Below are positions 24,701-32,835 of a stretch of DNA of 64,000 nt, piece after piece. Each line of letters begins with the position of its first letter. The stretch's first letter is position 1. A program made the translations under genes and the position numbers. The stretch comes from Actinokineospora terrae (GTDB lineage Bacteria > Actinomycetota > Actinomycetes > Mycobacteriales > Pseudonocardiaceae): NCBI RefSeq assembly GCF_900111175.1, contig NZ_FOGI01000003.1, positions 191,177 to 255,176 on the forward strand. The letters are read 5' to 3'. The notes below the pieces were generated by a model. That model searched no databases and was not told the DNA's origin. It worked only from the letters and a program-made list of their open reading frames with translations.

Positions 24701-27700
24701 GTGCACTTCACCGAGCCCAATCCGGAGATCGACTTCGGCGCGGGCCCGTTCTTCGTGTCCGCCGAGGCGACGCCGTGGCCGGAGTGGTCGGGGGTGCGGC
24801 GGGCCGGGGTCAGTTCGTTCGGCATGGGTGGGACCAACTGCCACGTCGTGCTGGAGCAGGCGCCGGAGCGCCCAGAGGTGCCCGGCACGCCTGGTCCGCA
24901 CCTGCTCGCGGTGAGCGCCCGGACGCCGGAAGCGTTGCGGGAACTGGTTTCCCGGTATGGCGATCACCTGGCCGAGCACGACCTGGCGTTGTCCGACGTG
25001 TGCGCGACGGCCGCGACCGGGCGGCACGTGTTCGGGCACCGGTTCGCCGCCGTGGTGGATTCCCGGGATGACGCCCGGCAAGCGCTTGAGTCCTTTGTGG
25101 AGGAGAGGAGGCGGTCGAAGGTCGCGTTCCTGTTCAGCGGGCAGGGTTCGCAGTACCCGGGGATGGGCCGCGCGCTCTACGAGGAGCAGCCGGTGTTCCG
25201 GGAGGCGTTCGACGAGTGCGCCGTGCTGCTGTCCGGGATGTTCGACCTGCACGAGGTGCTCGCCGACGACCGGGTCAACGAGACCGCCCACGCCCAGCCC
25301 GCGCTGTTCGCCGTCGAGTACGCGTTGGCCAAGCTGTGGCTGTCCTTGGGCGTGCGGCCGGACGTGCTCATCGGGCACAGCGTGGGCGAGTTCGTCGCCG
25401 CGCACCTGGCGGGCGTGTTCTCCCTGATGCACGCGGTGATCCTGGTCGCCCACCGGGGCAGGCTCATGCAGGAGCTCGACGCGCCGGGTCGGATGGTGTC
25501 GGTGGCCGCCGATGAGGCGACGGTGGCGGAGTTGGTGGCCCAGCACGCCGGGGTGTCGATCGCGGCGGTGAACGGGCCGACCGCGACGGTGATCTCCGGG
25601 GCGGGGACCGAGGTCGAGGCGATCCGTGCGGAGCTGGACCAGCGGGGTGTGCGGACCAAGGAACTGGTGGTGTCGCACGCTTTCCACTCGCCGTTGATGC
25701 AGCCGATGGTGGAGCGGTTCGCCGAGATCGCCGCTGGTGTCACCTACCACCAGCCGACGATCCCGGTCGTCGCCACGTCGAGCGGGGACATCGCGACACC
25801 GGAGTACTGGGTCGACCACGTGCTGAACACCGTCCGGTTCGGCGACGGCGTTCGCACTCTCGTCGAGTCCGGTGTGGACGTCTTCATCGAAGTATCCGCC
25901 AAGCCGACTCTGTTGTCCCACGTGGACGCTGACGCGTTGCTCGTGCCGACGCTGCGACCAGAACGGGAACGCGAGCAGTTGCTGCGCGGCGCGCGTGACC
26001 TGTTCACCGCGGGCATCGACATCGACCTGGCGGGCCTGTTCCACGGCGAGCACCGGAAGGTCGCCCTGCCGACGTACCCGTGGCAGCGGGAGCGGCACTG
26101 GATCGACCCGCCCGCCGCGCAGGCACCCCCGGTCGAGGGCAGGCCGCTCATCGGGCAACGGCTGGACATCGCCGACAGCGACGACATCCGGTTCCAGGCG
26201 ACCACCGGACCGCGGACGCTGTCCTGGCTGGGCGACCACCGGGTGTTCCAGTCGATCGTCATGCCCGGCGTGGCGTTCCTGGAGACCGGCCTGGCCGCCC
26301 ACCACGAGGCGTTCGGCGGCGAGGGCGCGGTCGTGCGCGACTTCTTCGTGCACCGCGCGATGCCCTTCGCCGACGAGAACACCGCTCGCCAGGTCCAGAT
26401 CGCCTTGATACCGGAGGGCGGCGAGCACCGCCTGCGCGTCCACTCCAGGGCGCCCGGCGATCCACAGTGGACCCTGCACGCGTCGGGCATCACCGCGACG
26501 CCCGCGGCGCCGCTCGACGTCGAACCGTTGTCCCAGGTGCGGTCCCGGTTCACCGCCGAGATCCCGGTGGAGGAGATCTACCAGGGCGAACGGGAACGGG
26601 AGATCGACCTCGGCCCGTTGTTCTGGGCGACCGAGCGGCTGTGGCGGGACGGCACCCGCTGCCTGTCCGAGATCGCGCTGCCCGCCGCCCTGCGCGACGA
26701 GACCGAGCACCGCGTGCACCCGGTGCTGCTGGAGGCCTGCTTCCTCGCGCTGACGGTCACCTACCCGGAGAAGTACGGCAGGCGCACCTACGTGCCCGTG
26801 GGCGTCGAGCGGTTGACCCTGCACAGCAAGGTCGGCACGCGGGCCTGGTGCCACGCGCGGTTGCGCCCGAGCGACAGCGAGACCCCGGAGACCCTGCACG
26901 GCGACGTCGACCTGTTCGACGCGGACGGCACGCTGGTGCTGACCATGCGCGGGGTCCTGCTCAAGCTGGCCACCCGGCGGGCGATGCTGGGTGCCGAGGT
27001 GTGGCGCGACTGGCTGTACGCGACGGAGTGGGTCGCCGCGCCCGCCTGTCCCCCGTCGGGCGAGCGACCGCTGGTGATCACCGGTGGCGAGTTCGCCGAC
27101 CTGGGTGACACGGGTGAGCTGACCCCGGGTCGGACCGTCGTCGTGTGCCTGCCCGCCGAGTCGACCAGCACGGACCCGGCGGACCTCGTCACCCCGCTGC
27201 TGCGACTGGTCCGCGAGGTGGGCGATGTCGGCTCCAAGCTCGTCCTGGTGACCCGGGGCGCGCAGCAGGCCGGGACCCGCAAGGTCACCAATCCCGCCCA
27301 GGCCGCGCTGTGGGGACTCGGTCGGGTGATCGCCCTGGAACACCCCGACCTGGACCTCACCCTGGTCGACCTCGACCCGGACGGCCCCACCGACGTGCTC
27401 GCCCACGAGCTGTCGAGCGAGGAGAGCCAGGTCGCGTACCAGGGCAGCACCCGCTACGTGGCCCGCCTGTCCCGCGCGACCGCCCCCGCCACGGCGCCCG
27501 CGATCAGCCCCGGGGCGACGTACCTGATCACCGGTGGCCTCGGCGGTCTCGGTCTGGAGACCGCGCGGCTGCTGCACCGCCTGGGCGCCCGGCGGCTCGC
27601 GCTGGTCGGCCGCTCGGCTCCCAGCCCGGACGCGGAGAAGGTCGTCGGGGAACTCCGGGACGCCGGGGTCGAGGTCCGCATCGCCCAGGTGGATGTCACC

Positions 27701-28606
27701 GATCCGGTGGCGCTGGAGGTGTTCCTCGGCGAACTCGACACCCTCCGTGGCGTCTTCCACCTGGCGGGCGTCCTCGACGACGGGGTGCTGGTCCAGCAGA
27801 CCCCGGAGCGGTTCCGGACCGTGCTCGGGCCCAAGGCGGACGCGGCCTGGCACCTGCACCGGCTGACCGAGGGCCTCGACCACTTCGTGCTGTTCTCGTC
27901 GATCAGCTCCGCGCTCGGGTCGCCCGGCCAGGGGAACTACGCGACCGCAAACGCTTTCCTCGACGGTCTCGCCGAGTACCGGCGCGGTCTGGGGCTGCCC
28001 GCGCTAGCGGTGCAGTGGGGCTCCTGGGCGGACACGGGCATGAGCGCGCGGTTGGGCCTGAACGACAAGCTGACCTCCCTCGGCGAAGGTGTCATCCCGA
28101 CCGAGGACGGCTTGTCTGCGCTAGGTGCGTTGCTCGGTACCAACGGCGTGCGAGCGGTCCTACCGATCGACTGGCCGAAGTTCCTCAGCCACCAGATCAA
28201 CGTGCCGCCGGTGCTCGCCCGGTTCCAGCTGAAGACGACTAAGCCCGCTGACCGCTCGTTCCGGCAAGAGCTGGACGCGGCCCCGGAGGACAAGCGTCGT
28301 GACCTGCTCGCGGCCGAGGTACGCGAACAGGTCGTGCGCAGCATCGGCACCGATAACGGACTCGGCCCTGACGTGGGGTTCTTCTCGCTAGGGCTGGACT
28401 CGTTGAGTTCGATCGAACTGCGCAACCGGCTCCAGGCAGCGGTGGGTGAGCCGTTGGGGCAGACGGTCGTCTTCGACTACCCGACGCTGTCCGGACTCAC
28501 AGACCACCTGGTCACGGTACTGGGGCTGGATGAACCAGCGCACGACACCGAGGACGTGGCGCGGCTGCTCGCGGCCAAGCTCGGTCTGATCGGAGGGGGC
28601 TCGTGA
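21764..28606 (+). CDS. Hybrid NRPS/PKS: A-PCP loading plus KS-AT-DH*-KR-ACP
   Basis: A 2280-aa first assembly-line protein. The adenylation domain (about 10-500) has TSGSTGRPKG near 160 and the catalytic Lys in SGKTDRR. By eye its specificity code reads D-F-H-F-V-T-H-D-A-K, which I cannot assign to an amino acid. PCP Ser is S552 (IGGTSLHL). KS (606-1030) has C777 (TACSTS) and both His (EAHGTGT, SNIGHLDEAAG). AT (1118-1390) has S1206 in GHSVGE and HAFH, the malonyl-type motif. The DH-like region (1460-1740) has its His motif as DHRVFQSIVMPG (Gly replaced by Gln) and its second motif HPVLLEAC with Glu for the catalytic Asp, so it is probably inactive or altered. KR (from about 1917) has GVLDDG (B-type) and an intact Ser/Tyr/Asn set. 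ACP Ser is S2213. No C domain precedes A, consistent with a loading module. Confidence 0.95.
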   Translation: MDDRAAVPVITVHGLVERVLTERPAGPVAVVQGNRQVSYPELDRMAQQVSSWLLRTGVGPGSLVALHLRRGPELFAAMLGVLKAGACYVPMDVEDPVERLRAIAEDADIAVLVTDGARPVPFPATTLVLDDTWQEQDNPGQHERAPVQVDPDSPAYAVFTSGSTGRPKGVPMTHRSLVNLLWWHERTRPGANQSRTAQVCAVSFDFSFHEVFATLCFGGTLVVADEQTRRDPFALAEFLERQGIERLFAPVTTLTQLADAAAGRPGALAIRDVVTTGERLRVTPALREFFGRTTGGKLHNHYGATEFQDATTHTLDGDPATWPATVPIGRPITGVEVHVLDGDLRPVPEGELYVGGVGVASGYLNRPEETTQRFLDNPFGPGRLYRTGDLARILPDGTVDHLGRADDQVKIHGARVEPGEVEAVLESDPRVREAVVLAQEVAGVRRLVAHVVITGEYDETLPRRLHRVVSARLPRYMVPEAYEQLAAMPRTASGKTDRRALIPPEEFERLSDDPVVAARTPTERVLSAAWREVLGLDEVSTTDNFFDIGGTSLHLVALRQAITDRTGAPFPLVDLFGNPTIRALAAHLDRDNPAPTPRRRARHTQGDIAIIGMAGRFPGAGDVEAFWRDLVAGVESITGFDDLGEVDPALRDHPDHVRAAAVLPGVDRFDAAFFDINAREAAATDPQHRIFLECAWEAFEDAGHRPGPDHGAVGVFAGSSLSTYLVNNITPGAGGPFVEADLAQFQAKLGNDRNYLPTRVSYKLDLRGPSVAVQTACSTSLVAVHLACQSLRSGESDMALAGGVSVIVPQHGGYLYEEGMVRSRDGHCRAFDARADGTLFGNGCGVVLLKPLAAALADGDRVIAVVKGSAVNNDGSAKVGFTAPSVQRQAEVVADALADAGVPAGSVGYVEAHGTGTAIGDPIEVAALNTAFQVDGPLPENSCVLGSVKSNIGHLDEAAGIAGLVKAALAVERGTVPPTVHFTEPNPEIDFGAGPFFVSAEATPWPEWSGVRRAGVSSFGMGGTNCHVVLEQAPERPEVPGTPGPHLLAVSARTPEALRELVSRYGDHLAEHDLALSDVCATAATGRHVFGHRFAAVVDSRDDARQALESFVEERRRSKVAFLFSGQGSQYPGMGRALYEEQPVFREAFDECAVLLSGMFDLHEVLADDRVNETAHAQPALFAVEYALAKLWLSLGVRPDVLIGHSVGEFVAAHLAGVFSLMHAVILVAHRGRLMQELDAPGRMVSVAADEATVAELVAQHAGVSIAAVNGPTATVISGAGTEVEAIRAELDQRGVRTKELVVSHAFHSPLMQPMVERFAEIAAGVTYHQPTIPVVATSSGDIATPEYWVDHVLNTVRFGDGVRTLVESGVDVFIEVSAKPTLLSHVDADALLVPTLRPEREREQLLRGARDLFTAGIDIDLAGLFHGEHRKVALPTYPWQRERHWIDPPAAQAPPVEGRPLIGQRLDIADSDDIRFQATTGPRTLSWLGDHRVFQSIVMPGVAFLETGLAAHHEAFGGEGAVVRDFFVHRAMPFADENTARQVQIALIPEGGEHRLRVHSRAPGDPQWTLHASGITATPAAPLDVEPLSQVRSRFTAEIPVEEIYQGEREREIDLGPLFWATERLWRDGTRCLSEIALPAALRDETEHRVHPVLLEACFLALTVTYPEKYGRRTYVPVGVERLTLHSKVGTRAWCHARLRPSDSETPETLHGDVDLFDADGTLVLTMRGVLLKLATRRAMLGAEVWRDWLYATEWVAAPACPPSGERPLVITGGEFADLGDTGELTPGRTVVVCLPAESTSTDPADLVTPLLRLVREVGDVGSKLVLVTRGAQQAGTRKVTNPAQAALWGLGRVIALEHPDLDLTLVDLDPDGPTDVLAHELSSEESQVAYQGSTRYVARLSRATAPATAPAISPGATYLITGGLGGLGLETARLLHRLGARRLALVGRSAPSPDAEKVVGELRDAGVEVRIAQVDVTDPVALEVFLGELDTLRGVFHLAGVLDDGVLVQQTPERFRTVLGPKADAAWHLHRLTEGLDHFVLFSSISSALGSPGQGNYATANAFLDGLAEYRRGLGLPALAVQWGSWADTGMSARLGLNDKLTSLGEGVIPTEDGLSALGALLGTNGVRAVLPIDWPKFLSHQINVPPVLARFQLKTTKPADRSFRQELDAAPEDKRRDLLAAEVREQVVRSIGTDNGLGPDVGFFSLGLDSLSSIELRNRLQAAVGEPLGQTVVFDYPTLSGLTDHLVTVLGLDEPAHDTEDVARLLAAKLGLIGGGS

Positions 28607-31600
28607 GCAGCCCCGACTACGACGCGCTGCTGCGCAAGGCGCTGGCCAGGATCGAGCACCTGGAGGCCGAGCTGGACCTGGCAAAGGCGCTCGCCCCGGA
28701 GCCGGTCGCCGTGGTGGGCATCGGCTGCCGGTTCCCCGGCGCGGACGGACCCGACGAGTTCTGGCGGCTGCTGGTCGAGGGCCGGGACGCGATCACCGAG
28801 GTGCCGCCGGACCGGTGGGACGTCAACGCCTACCACGACCCCGATCCGGACCGCCCCGGTCGGATGACCACCCGGTACGGCGGGTTCGTGCCCGATCCGG
28901 CCGGGTTCGACACCGCCGCGTTCGGCATCTCCGCGCGGGAGGCAGCGGGCCTCGACCCGCAGCAGCGGATGCTGCTAGAGGTCACCTGGCAGGCATTCGA
29001 GCACGCCGGGATGCCGGTAAGGGAGCTGCCCGCCCGAACGGGCGTCTATGTCGGCATCAGCAATGTCGACTACCGCGAGGCGATGGTCCTCCACGGCGAA
29101 GACAGCATCGACGGGTACTTCAGCTCCGGTAGCACCACCAGCACTGCCAGCGGTCGCCTGTCGTACTTCCTGGGTCTTACCGGGCCGTCGTTGTCGGTGG
29201 ACACGGCGTGCTCGTCGTCGTCGGTCGCGCTGCACCTCGCGGCACGCGACCTGCGGACGGGTGCGTGCGATGTAGCGGTGGCGGGTGGGGTCAACCAGAT
29301 CCTTACCCCGCACGAGACCATCAGCCTGTCCAAGGCCCGGATGATGGCCCCGGACGGCAGGTGTAAGCCATTCTCAGCCGCCGCTAACGGCTATGTGCGC
29401 GCTGAGGGCTGCGGCATGGTCGTGCTCAAGAGGCTCTCCGACGCGCAGCGCGGCGGAGACGACATCCTGGCCGTAGTGCTGGGCAGCGCCACGAACCAGG
29501 ATGGCAGGCGCAGCGGGTTGACCGTGCCGCACGGGCCGTCGCAGCAGGCCGTGATCCGCGAGGCACTGCGCGACGCGGGCCTGTCCCCCGCGGAGGTCGG
29601 CTACGTCGAGACCCACGGCACCGGTACCGCGCTGGGCGACCCGATCGAGGCGGCGGCGCTCGGCGCGGTGTTCGGTGAGCGGGACCGGCCGCTGGTGCTG
29701 GGCGCGGTGAAGTCGAACCTGGGCCACCTGGAGTCGGCGGCGGGCATCGCGGGCGTGATCAAGGCGGTGCTCTCGGTGCGGCACGGCGCCATCCCGGGCA
29801 CCCTGCACTTCGACGAGCCCAGCCCGTACGTGGACTGGTCGCTACCGCTGCGGGTGCCGACCGCGACCGAGCAGTGGCCGGAGGGTCGCCGCGTCGCCGG
29901 GATCAGCTCGTTCGGGTTCAGCGGCTCCAACTGCCACATCGTGCTGGCCGACCCGGTCGACCCGCGACCGGAGAGGCACGGGACGACCGGCGACCGGCTG
30001 GCGACTGTCGTGCCGGTGTCCGCGGCCTCCGAGACCGCGCTGCGCGAGGCCCAGCGGCGGCTGGCGGAGTTCGCGGCGGATGGCGCGGGCGGGGCGAACA
30101 TCCACGATGTCAGCTACACCGCCGCCACCGCGCGCAGCCACTTCGAGCACCGGGCGGCGGTTGTCGCGTCCACACTGGACGAGCTGGCCGAGCGGGCGAC
30201 CTCCGCCAAGACCGGGTACATCCCCGCTGGGCAACCCGCGCCGAAGGTCGCGTTCCTGTTCACCGGGCAGGGCTCGCAGTACCCGCGGATGGGCGCTTCA
30301 CCGATGTGGAGCAACCGGACCTTCCGCCATGCTGTCGCCGAGTGCGAGCAGTTGTTGGGAGACTGTTTGGAACCATCCCTGAACTTCCTGCTGGGTACCG
30401 AATCGAGCGAAGAGGTGTTGGCGCGCACGGAGTACGCGCAGGTGGTGTTGTTCGTCTACGAGTACGCCATGGCCAAGGTGTGGCTGTCGTGTGGCGTCCA
30501 GCCGGTCGCGTTGCTCGGCCACAGCATCGGCGAGTTGGCGGCCGCCTGCCTGGCGGGGGTGTTCTCCCTGGAGGACGCGCTCAAGGTGGTCGTGGCGCGC
30601 GGTCGGCTGATGCAGGCGCTGCCCGACGGCGGCGTCATGGTGTCCCTGCGGGGCGATCGAGCGCTGGTCGAGCAGGTCGTCGCTCAGCACTCCCTGGTGG
30701 GCGTGGCGGCGGTGAACGGGCCGGAGGAAGTCGTCATCTCCGGCGACGGCGCTCAGGTGAACCTGGCTGCCGACGAGCTCGCCGCGCAGGGCGTGACGGG
30801 TCGTGAACTCACGGTCTCGCACGCGTTCCACTCGCCGCTCATGCACCCGATCGTCGACGAGTTCACCGAGGTGCTGCGCGACATCCCGCTGGTCAAGCCG
30901 ACCATCCCCATCGTGTCCACTGTGACCGGTCGACTGGTCGGTGACGAGATGACCGACCCGGCGTACTGGGTGCGGCAAGCGCTGGAACCGGTGTTGTTCG
31001 CCGATGGCGTGCGGGCGTTGGACGAGCTGGGTGCGCGGGTGTTCGTCGAGGTCGGCCCGCAGCCGGTGCTCTCGGCGCTCGGCAGGGCACTGCTCCCGGG
31101 CGACGACTACGCGTGGCTGCCCAGTGCGCGCCGCAACAGCGAGTTCGACGAGCACGCCAAGGGTCTTGCCGAGCTGTACGTGCGCGGGTACCCGATCGAC
31201 TGGGCGGGTTACGAGAAGCCGTACCTCCCGCACCGCCAGCGGGTTCCACTGCCGAGTTACCCGTTCCAGCGCGAGCGGCACTGGTTCGCCCCGGAGTCCA
31301 CAGCGGACGACCAGTGGCTGCACCGGGTGATCTGGGAGCCGATCAGTCCACAGGTCCCTGTGGATACTGTGGACACCGTCCGCTTCGAGCCCGAGCCCAG
31401 CGACGGCGACCCGGTCGCGCACACCCACCGGCTGGCGGCCGAGCTCCTGGCCTTGGTCAAGGACATCACCGCCCGGCCGAAGCCCCCGCGGTTGCGGGTC
31501 ATCACCCGCAACGCCCACGCGCTGACGCCCGGCGAGACACCCGATCCCGCGCACACCGCGCTCTGGGGCCTGATCCACACCATCGCCGCCGAGCATCCCG

Positions 31601-32823
31601 AGGTGCGCCTCACCGCTGTCGACACCGACGACATCGACCTACCCACCGACGCACCTTTCACGGTCATCCGTCGAGGAGTCCACCACCGGCCAAAACTCGG
31701 CGTGGCGGCGATACCGGGCAAGGTCGAGCTGAGGCGGGACGGCACGTACCTGGTCACCGGTGGCCTCGGCGCACTGGGCCTAAGCACAGCCAACGAGTTG
31801 GCCAAGGGCGGCGCGGGCACGATCGTCCTCACCAGCCGCCGTGAGCCGTCCGCCGACCAGCGCGCGAAGATCGCCGAGATCGAGCGGTTCGCCACCGTCC
31901 AGGTCCACCAAGCCGACATCAGCGACCCGGCCGCCGTGGAGACCCTGCTACGAGAACACGGTCCGCTGCGCGGGATCGCGCACGCCGCCGGGGTGCTCGA
32001 CGACGCGATCCTGGCCCAGCAGAGCGCGCAGCGGTTCGACGCCGTGCTGGCCCCCAAGGTCGACGGTGCCTGGCACCTGCACCAGCAGGCGACCGGCCTG
32101 GACTTCTTCGTCGCGTTCTCCTCGGTGTCGGTGTTCATCCCGACCTTCGCCTCCGGGGCCTACGCGGCCGCGAACGCCTTCCTGGACGGCCTGATGGCGC
32201 ACCGCCGAGCCACCGGGTTGCCCGGCGCCGCCATCCAGTGGGGTCCGTGGTCGGGCATCGGCATGGCCGCCACCGAGTCCCACGAGAAGTCGGGACTGCG
32301 GATGCTCTCCCCCGACCGGGGCGCCCGCCTGGCGATCGCTCTCGCGGGCGGGGCGAACGTCGCGGTGCTGAACGCGGACTGGGCCAAGCTCAGCACGACG
32401 ACCGGCGTCGCCCCCGGCCTCTTCGGCATCGAGCCGGACGAGCCGCAGACCGGCCCCTCGCTGCGGACCGAGATCGACGCGGCCAAGGACAAGGTGGCGT
32501 TCCTCGGCGAGCAGGTGGAACTGATCCTGCGGGACGTCCTCGCCGAACGGTCGGAACTCAGCAGGCAGCAGGGCTTCTTCAGCATGGGCATGGACTCGCT
32601 GATGGCCGTGGAGTTCCACGCCCGGCTGACCGCTGCCCTGGCCATCGCCATCCCACCCACTGCCGTCTTCAAGTATGCGACGCTCGCCGACCTCGTCCCG
32701 TACCTGGCCGACGAGCTCGGGATCGGTCCACAGGAGACGGACGAGGAAGCGGACGACACGTCCGCCGCCGATCTCCTCGCCCGCATCACGCGCAGCGCCA
32801 ACGCCCACCTCGACGAGGACTGA
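28603..32823 (+). CDS. Modular PKS: KS-AT-KR-ACP
   Basis: A 1406-aa single extension module. An N-terminal coiled-coil docking helix (YDALLRKALARIEHLEAELD) is followed by KS with C203 (TACSSSS) and His in ETHGTGT and SNLGHLESAAG. AT (from about 548) has S641 in GHSIGE and HAFH, predicting malonyl-CoA. KR (from about 1046) has TGGLGALG, GVLDDA (B-type) and catalytic Ser and Tyr (GAYAAANAFLD). ACP Ser is S1332 (GMDSLMAV). It would add two carbons and leave a beta-hydroxyl. The GTG start overlaps the previous stop in GTGA. No thioesterase is present. Confidence 0.95.
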   Translation: MSSPDYDALLRKALARIEHLEAELDLAKALAPEPVAVVGIGCRFPGADGPDEFWRLLVEGRDAITEVPPDRWDVNAYHDPDPDRPGRMTTRYGGFVPDPAGFDTAAFGISAREAAGLDPQQRMLLEVTWQAFEHAGMPVRELPARTGVYVGISNVDYREAMVLHGEDSIDGYFSSGSTTSTASGRLSYFLGLTGPSLSVDTACSSSSVALHLAARDLRTGACDVAVAGGVNQILTPHETISLSKARMMAPDGRCKPFSAAANGYVRAEGCGMVVLKRLSDAQRGGDDILAVVLGSATNQDGRRSGLTVPHGPSQQAVIREALRDAGLSPAEVGYVETHGTGTALGDPIEAAALGAVFGERDRPLVLGAVKSNLGHLESAAGIAGVIKAVLSVRHGAIPGTLHFDEPSPYVDWSLPLRVPTATEQWPEGRRVAGISSFGFSGSNCHIVLADPVDPRPERHGTTGDRLATVVPVSAASETALREAQRRLAEFAADGAGGANIHDVSYTAATARSHFEHRAAVVASTLDELAERATSAKTGYIPAGQPAPKVAFLFTGQGSQYPRMGASPMWSNRTFRHAVAECEQLLGDCLEPSLNFLLGTESSEEVLARTEYAQVVLFVYEYAMAKVWLSCGVQPVALLGHSIGELAAACLAGVFSLEDALKVVVARGRLMQALPDGGVMVSLRGDRALVEQVVAQHSLVGVAAVNGPEEVVISGDGAQVNLAADELAAQGVTGRELTVSHAFHSPLMHPIVDEFTEVLRDIPLVKPTIPIVSTVTGRLVGDEMTDPAYWVRQALEPVLFADGVRALDELGARVFVEVGPQPVLSALGRALLPGDDYAWLPSARRNSEFDEHAKGLAELYVRGYPIDWAGYEKPYLPHRQRVPLPSYPFQRERHWFAPESTADDQWLHRVIWEPISPQVPVDTVDTVRFEPEPSDGDPVAHTHRLAAELLALVKDITARPKPPRLRVITRNAHALTPGETPDPAHTALWGLIHTIAAEHPEVRLTAVDTDDIDLPTDAPFTVIRRGVHHRPKLGVAAIPGKVELRRDGTYLVTGGLGALGLSTANELAKGGAGTIVLTSRREPSADQRAKIAEIERFATVQVHQADISDPAAVETLLREHGPLRGIAHAAGVLDDAILAQQSAQRFDAVLAPKVDGAWHLHQQATGLDFFVAFSSVSVFIPTFASGAYAAANAFLDGLMAHRRATGLPGAAIQWGPWSGIGMAATESHEKSGLRMLSPDRGARLAIALAGGANVAVLNADWAKLSTTTGVAPGLFGIEPDEPQTGPSLRTEIDAAKDKVAFLGEQVELILRDVLAERSELSRQQGFFSMGMDSLMAVEFHARLTAALAIAIPPTAVFKYATLADLVPYLADELGIGPQETDEEADDTSAADLLARITRSANAHLDED

Positions 32824-32835
32824 GAGGAACCACGG

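Noticed and set aside
21920..27883. Very long open frame of about 1990 codons on the minus strand opposite the first synthase
   Set aside because: It is antisense to a gene with all catalytic motifs, is rich in Arg/His/Pro/Gly and shows no domain. Such frames arise from third-position GC bias.
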